A stretch of 64,000 bases of DNA from JALCRY01 sp050946575 (GTDB lineage Bacteria > Bacillota > Clostridia > Peptostreptococcales > Anaerovoracaceae), in the NCBI GenBank assembly GCA_050946575.1, contig JBMNVB010000001.1:124001-188000 (forward strand), written 5' to 3'. The translations under genes and the position numbers were made by a program. Positions 60,778 through 64,000 of the stretch are shown here, piece by piece. A model generated the notes under the pieces. That model was not told the DNA's origin, did not search any database, and saw only the letters and a list, made by a program, of their open reading frames with translations. Numbering within the stretch: the first letter of the stretch is position 1; each line of letters opens with the position of its first letter.

Positions 60778-61464
60778 TTATTTCAGGTCGGCTCCAAGGT
60801 TGGTCGTATACCGCCAGCGTATCACGTCTCCGGATTTTACTTTGTATGTCCCGCAGCCTTTGTCCGGGAATACGCCGTTCACCGAATACATCCAGCCGCT
60901 CTGGTCGCCGGCGTCGAATTCCGCTAAATTATCTATTCCCTTTATATATTTAGTATTAGTATTCCCTTCGGCGCTGAGCTGTATTCCCTTTGCTTTAGTG
61001 ACTCTTCCGAGAACTGTATAAACTGTATCTGAAGATCCTATCTTGACCTTAGTCGCCTTCAGGATCCATCCTCCCGTTTTATTTATCTTCGCCTTCTGGG
61101 TCGCGGTGAGATTATCCGTATTCCCAACAAGCACCGTGCAGTCTATGCTTATCGTTACATATTTCGCAGAAGACGACGAAGATGAGGATCCCGACGTGCC
61201 TGAAGTCCCTGAAGATTTCTGCTGAGTACCGGAAGAATTCGATTCCGTATCCGTACTGCTTTCTTCTGAATCAGTTTTCTCGGACGAAGAAGACGAAGAC
61301 GACGAATCGGATTTCTTCTGGCTGCTTTTCTTTTCCTGGCTCTGAGAGGCAGGCGAACTGCTGTCTGTCGAAGCACTGCTGCCGCTCCCGCATGCAGTCA
61401 TGCCGATCGCAACAAAAAATACAAGCGCGAATATCAATGCGATGCGGGCCCTTTTACGTGTCAT
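60778..61464 (-). CDS. DUF4430 lipoprotein, presumed extracellular ligand-binding partner of the ECF transporter
   Basis: This 228-residue lipoprotein has a signal MTRKRARIALIF and lipobox MTAC, a Ser/Lys/Glu-rich flexible linker (about 25-90) and a C-terminal DUF4430 domain (about 95-228: ISIDCTVLVGN, YTVLGRVTKAKGI, GWMYSVNGVFPDKGC, VKSGDVIRWRYT). DUF4430 resembles the C-terminal domain of intrinsic factor and transcobalamin, so a corrinoid or similar ligand is a fair guess. The ATG at 61464 is preferred because the promoter puts the transcription start near 61505; an in-frame ATG at 61503 would be leaderless. Confidence 0.85.
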   Translation of the reverse strand: MTRKRARIALIFALVFFVAIGMTACGSGSSASTDSSSPASQSQEKKSSQKKSDSSSSSSSSEKTDSEESSTDTESNSSGTQQKSSGTSGTSGSSSSSSSAKYVTISIDCTVLVGNTDNLTATQKAKINKTGGWILKATKVKIGSSDTVYTVLGRVTKAKGIQLSAEGNTNTKYIKGIDNLAEFDAGDQSGWMYSVNGVFPDKGCGTYKVKSGDVIRWRYTTNLGADLK

Positions 61465-61512
61465 ATTGTTCTTTGTTCCGTTATTATTTCTCCGAATCCT
61501 CATAATGGTTTT

Positions 61513-61541
61513 ACTATAACACAAGCATCCGGCGTTTTCAA
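61513..61541 (-). promoter_or_regulatory. Promoter of the DUF4430-ECF operon
   Basis: Minus strand: -35 TTGAAA (61541-61536), 17-base spacer, -10 TATAGT (61518-61513). No cobalamin riboswitch fits in the short leader. Confidence 0.65.
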
Positions 61542-61630
61542 TTTTTCAGGGCGCCTGTGAATCAACGCTCCGGAGCCCGGACGATCCGTTTGCGAAAAAT
61601 TGTAAGAAAATTTTGCATTTTTCTTACTAT

Positions 61631-61663
61631 CTTCACAAAATCTTCACATAAAGAGTTTATAAT
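61631..61663 (+). promoter_or_regulatory. Possible Pho-box-type promoter
   Basis: Direct repeats CTTCACA at 61631-61637 and 61642-61648 (11-base period) lie 9 bases before TATAAT at 61658-61663. This arrangement resembles PhoB/PhoP-activated promoters. The only downstream feature on this strand is a hairpin at 61735-61761, so the product could be a short RNA of about 95 bases. Confidence 0.4.
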
Positions 61664-61734
61664 CTTTTTATCAAATGTATGAGATTTTTCATACTAACTT
61701 TCCTTCTTTTATTGAATACACACACACTTTACGT

Positions 61735-61761
61735 AAGAGCCGGGAACGCGTCCCGGCTCTT
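61735..61761. terminator. Hairpin between the Pho-like promoter and the lipoprotein gene
   Basis: AAGAGCCGGGA/TCCCGGCTCTT, an 11-bp perfect stem with a 5-base loop, 30 bases after the end of the minus-strand lipoprotein gene. It probably terminates transcription from one or both directions. Confidence 0.7.
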
Positions 61762-61790
61762 GCGTTTCTGTTATGTTTTTGCTGTGTCGG

Positions 61791-62390
61791 CTATTCGCCC
61801 TGTATCCTGTGAGTCACGGTCTTTCCGCCGTCGGTATACGACTCCGCGATCTCATACATATCGTAATCCTTTACCATCATGAACAGAGCGCGTCCTTTAT
61901 ATGTATCCCCGGAATAAAAATCATAGCCCGTCGGGACGCTCCCGATTTCATAGGTTTTACTCAGGCCTTTATATTCTGTCCCGTTTTTGGAAATCTTTCC
62001 CTGATTTTCCCCTTCGATCGTGAACGGCAGCGTGACCGCAGTGATCCCGAATTCGCTCTGCGGGAAATCAGACGGGAATCTGACTTCATAATTTATCACA
62101 CAGTACTCGAGATCATCACTTGAAAGTTCTGGGATCGTGGCCGCCTGACCCGATGAATTGTAACTGTCTATATACGCCTGCACCTTGCCGGCATCCCGTT
62201 CTATCGAAGTGACTTTATATGTCACATCGTGATATTTGCCGTCCGCTTCAGCCTTTACTTTCGTCTCTATCGTTTCTCCGACCGCGGCAGCGTCCGGATC
62301 CTTTTTGACCTCTGACGTTTCGGTTCCGCATGCGGCAGTGCCGAGAGCAAGTACAAACACTGCAGCAAATGCGATGAGCTTCTTCCACAT
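61791..62390 (-). CDS. Hypothetical lipoprotein
   Basis: This 199-residue protein has a lipoprotein signal (MWKKLIAFAAVFVLALG, lipobox GTAAC) and a single beta-rich domain with YHDVTYKVTSIERD, CVINYEVRFPSDFPQSEFGI and YEIGSVPTGYDFYSGDTYKG. This pattern recalls the DUF4352/DUF5067 immunoglobulin-like extracellular domains, but I am not certain of the family. The ATG at 62390 follows GGGAG and lies directly after the parB stop, so it is probably on the parA-parB transcript. Confidence 0.75.
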   Translation of the reverse strand: MWKKLIAFAAVFVLALGTAACGTETSEVKKDPDAAAVGETIETKVKAEADGKYHDVTYKVTSIERDAGKVQAYIDSYNSSGQAATIPELSSDDLEYCVINYEVRFPSDFPQSEFGITAVTLPFTIEGENQGKISKNGTEYKGLSKTYEIGSVPTGYDFYSGDTYKGRALFMMVKDYDMYEIAESYTDGGKTVTHRIQGE

Positions 62391-62391
62391 C

Positions 62392-63267
62392 TCATATCTC
62401 CCTGAGCAGTTCAATGATCCTGTCCATCTCTTCCCTGCTGTAGCATTCTATTTCTATTTTTCCTTTATTACCCGAAAATCTGAGGCTGACCTTCGTCCCG
62501 AGAGCCGTTTTCAGATCCTCTTCGATCCTGAGCACGTCCGCGTTCTTCTCCATCGGGCGGCCGCGCCTTCTTCCGGCCTTCTTCTTGCCCGAGGCGATGG
62601 CTTCTGTTTCACGGACCGAAAGTCCTTCCTTCTCTATTTTCTCCGCCAGCGCAGTCATCTTCTGCTCATCCTTCATCTGCAGCAGTGCCCTGGCATGTCC
62701 CGCGGAGATCGTCCCTTCCGCTGCCTTTTCCTGTATGGCCTCAGGCAATTTCAATAATCTGAGAGAGTTGGCAATATATGGTCTGCTCTTTCCGACACTG
62801 GCAGAGACCTGCTCCTGTGTCAGGCCGTATTCGCTGATCATGCCGCTGAGCCCGCGTGCTTCTTCAATGGGATTCAGGTCTTCACGCTGCATGTTCTCAA
62901 TTATCGCGAATAACATATTTTCCCTGTCCGAAAGTTCCCTCACAAGGCACGGCACAGTCTTCAGTCCGGCTTTCCGCGCCGCGCGCCATCTTCTTTCGCC
63001 GGCGACTATCTCATAGCCTTCGCCTGACGGCCTCACGATTATCGGCTGGATCACTCCGTGCTCCTTAATAGATGAAGCAAGATCCTCGAGGCCTTCCTCC
63101 GAAAAAGTCTTCCGCGGCTGGTCCCTGTTGGGCTTTATGTCATTAATATCAATGCTGTCAACACCTGAGCCGTCATTATCATCGGGGGATTCATTTTCTA
63201 TTGTTTCGATCTCGCCGAAAAGGGCGTCAAGCCCTTTCCCGAGTCCGCTGTTCCTTTTCTTCGCCAT
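62392..63267 (-). CDS. parB: Chromosome-partitioning protein ParB/Spo0J
   Basis: This 291-residue protein binds parS and slides as a CTP-dependent clamp. It begins KKRNSGLGKGLDALFG (typical Spo0J start), has the CTP-binding motifs QPIIVRPSG and GERRWRAA, the ENMQREDLNPIEEA block, the HTH around TQEQVSASVGKSRPYIANSLRLL, and a C-terminal dimerisation domain. Its ATG overlaps the parA stop (TAATG). No parS-like sequence was found in this window. Confidence 0.96.
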   Translation of the reverse strand: MAKKRNSGLGKGLDALFGEIETIENESPDDNDGSGVDSIDINDIKPNRDQPRKTFSEEGLEDLASSIKEHGVIQPIIVRPSGEGYEIVAGERRWRAARKAGLKTVPCLVRELSDRENMLFAIIENMQREDLNPIEEARGLSGMISEYGLTQEQVSASVGKSRPYIANSLRLLKLPEAIQEKAAEGTISAGHARALLQMKDEQKMTALAEKIEKEGLSVRETEAIASGKKKAGRRRGRPMEKNADVLRIEEDLKTALGTKVSLRFSGNKGKIEIECYSREEMDRIIELLREI

Positions 63268-64000
63268 TATTTATCTTCCTCCAATGCAAGAAATTCATCA
63301 GCGAATTCGTTATATGCTTCCGCTCCGGTTGATTTGGGGTCGTACTGGAATATCGGCACGCCGTAGCTCGGAGCTTCCGCCAGTCTTACATTCCTCGGGA
63401 TGACAGTTGTGTACACTTTATCCTTGAAATATTTCTTGACTTCCTCAACGACCTGTATCGACAGGTTAGTCCTCCCGTCGAACATGCTGAGAATTACGCC
63501 CTGTATCTCAAGGTCCGGATTCAGATTCTTCCTCACTATTTCTATTGTGCTCATCAGCTGGCTTACACCTTCGAGTGCATAGAACTCGCACTGAATCGGT
63601 ATCAGCACTGAATCCACTGCTGTCAGAGAGTTGATAGTGAGGAGGCCGAGCGACGGGGGACAGTCGATAAAGATGTAATCGTAGTCGTCCTTTACTACAG
63701 AGAGCGCCTTTTTGAGCATTTTCTCCCGTCCGTCCATCTTTACCAATTCGACTTCCGCGCCTGCAAGAGCGACACTTGCCGGTATAACGTCAAGCCCGTC
63801 GGTCGATGTTCCGACAATTGTCTTCCTGATGTCGCAGTCCGGATCCGTAAGCACATCATACGATGTCAGTTCCCGATTTTTCTTCAGGATCCCCAGTCCG
63901 CTTGTCGTATTTCCCTGCGGATCTATATCGATCACTAGGACTTTTTTCCCCTTCATTGCAAGGCTTGCAGCCAGATTGATGTTTGTTGTTGTCTTTCCGA
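63267..64000 (-). CDS. parA: Chromosome-partitioning ATPase ParA/Soj (N-terminus beyond window)
   Basis: The C-terminal 243 codons or so are present; the N-terminus runs off the right edge. The visible part starts inside the deviant Walker A (GKTTTNINLAASLA), followed by LVIDIDPQGNTTSG (Walker A'), YDYIFIDCPPSLGLLTIN and the late VIPRNVRLAEAPSYG, all typical of Soj. With ParB it segregates and organises the origin region, which suggests that the origin lies near this end. Confidence 0.96.
   Translation of the reverse strand, partial: GKTTTNINLAASLAMKGKKVLVIDIDPQGNTTSGLGILKKNRELTSYDVLTDPDCDIRKTIVGTSTDGLDVIPASVALAGAEVELVKMDGREKMLKKALSVVKDDYDYIFIDCPPSLGLLTINSLTAVDSVLIPIQCEFYALEGVSQLMSTIEIVRKNLNPDLEIQGVILSMFDGRTNLSIQVVEEVKKYFKDKVYTTVIPRNVRLAEAPSYGVPIFQYDPKSTGAEAYNEFADEFLALEEDK

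Noticed and set aside
61679..61882. 67-codon plus-strand frame after the Pho-like promoter
   Set aside because: It has no ribosome site, runs through a perfect hairpin and overlaps the minus-strand lipoprotein gene.
62392..64000. parS sites near parAB
   Set aside because: I looked across the window for TGTTTCACGTGAAACA-like 16-mers; CACGTG occurrences (for example near 49073 and 51531) lack the flanking matches.

Overview
The window is about 64 kb of a GC-rich, Gram-positive-type anaerobe, most likely a member of the Clostridia. The evidence is the flavodiiron protein (FprA), the EFR1-type ferredoxin, the class B sortase, the OPT and ECF transporters, the MEP-pathway kinase IspE, the Firmicutes-type rho/prmC/rpmE/prfA/tsaC/rpiB/upp order, and strong AGGAGG ribosome sites. 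A family such as Anaerovoracaceae is only a guess. The parA-parB pair at the right edge suggests that end lies near the replication origin, although I found no canonical parS site here.

Layout, left to right. 1-216 is the tail of an ABC exporter. 217-1340 is gene-free and repeat-rich. 1341-7541 holds a malic enzyme/CoA-acylating aldehyde dehydrogenase operon, an OPT transporter, and birA-bioY for biotin. 7640-10983 is a cell-wall synthesis pair: an FHA-fused SEDS polymerase and a class B penicillin-binding protein. 11041-14574 carries a SGNH hydrolase, a CDF metal exporter, a GIY-YIG protein and two orphan membrane proteins. 14575-15810 is a second gene-free repeat island. 15871-22125 is rpsI/rplM and a peptide-type ABC operon with a fused double ATPase. 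22237-30565 is the conserved housekeeping run from rho to tyrS, in which PrmC carries a very unusual 270-residue charged tail.

30832-36239 holds fprA, pckA, and the operon hslO-DUF1934-small membrane ORF-AEC transporter. 36430-41669 is a 1653-residue thioester/CnaB surface protein whose leader carries a probable c-di-GMP-I riboswitch followed by an intrinsic terminator. 41810-49794 has an HtrA-like protease without a PDZ domain, the operon tadA-Ig protein-ispE-gntR, cvpA, and the operon trpS-EFR1-srtB. The sortase is a plausible anchor for the surface protein. 49931-51561 holds one small gene and then the strangest DNA of the window: eight 19-bp tandem repeats followed by an array of about 20 hairpins on a 42/44-bp pitch, always separated by exactly 19 bases. 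tRNA-Arg(CCU), purB, purA, a TetR gene and an aminotransferase follow. 56669-61541 is a TetR gene and an ECF transporter operon (DUF4430 lipoprotein, T component, ATPase-ATPase-S fusion). The window closes with a lipoprotein gene, parB and parA.

Most promising for new biology: the hairpin array at 50510-51400; three 172-bp palindromes (484-655, 1027-1198, 15098-15269) and a related 188-bp palindrome (15308-15495); the PrmC charged tail; the riboswitch-adhesin-sortase set; and the single-chain ECF A-A-S protein with its DUF4430 partner.
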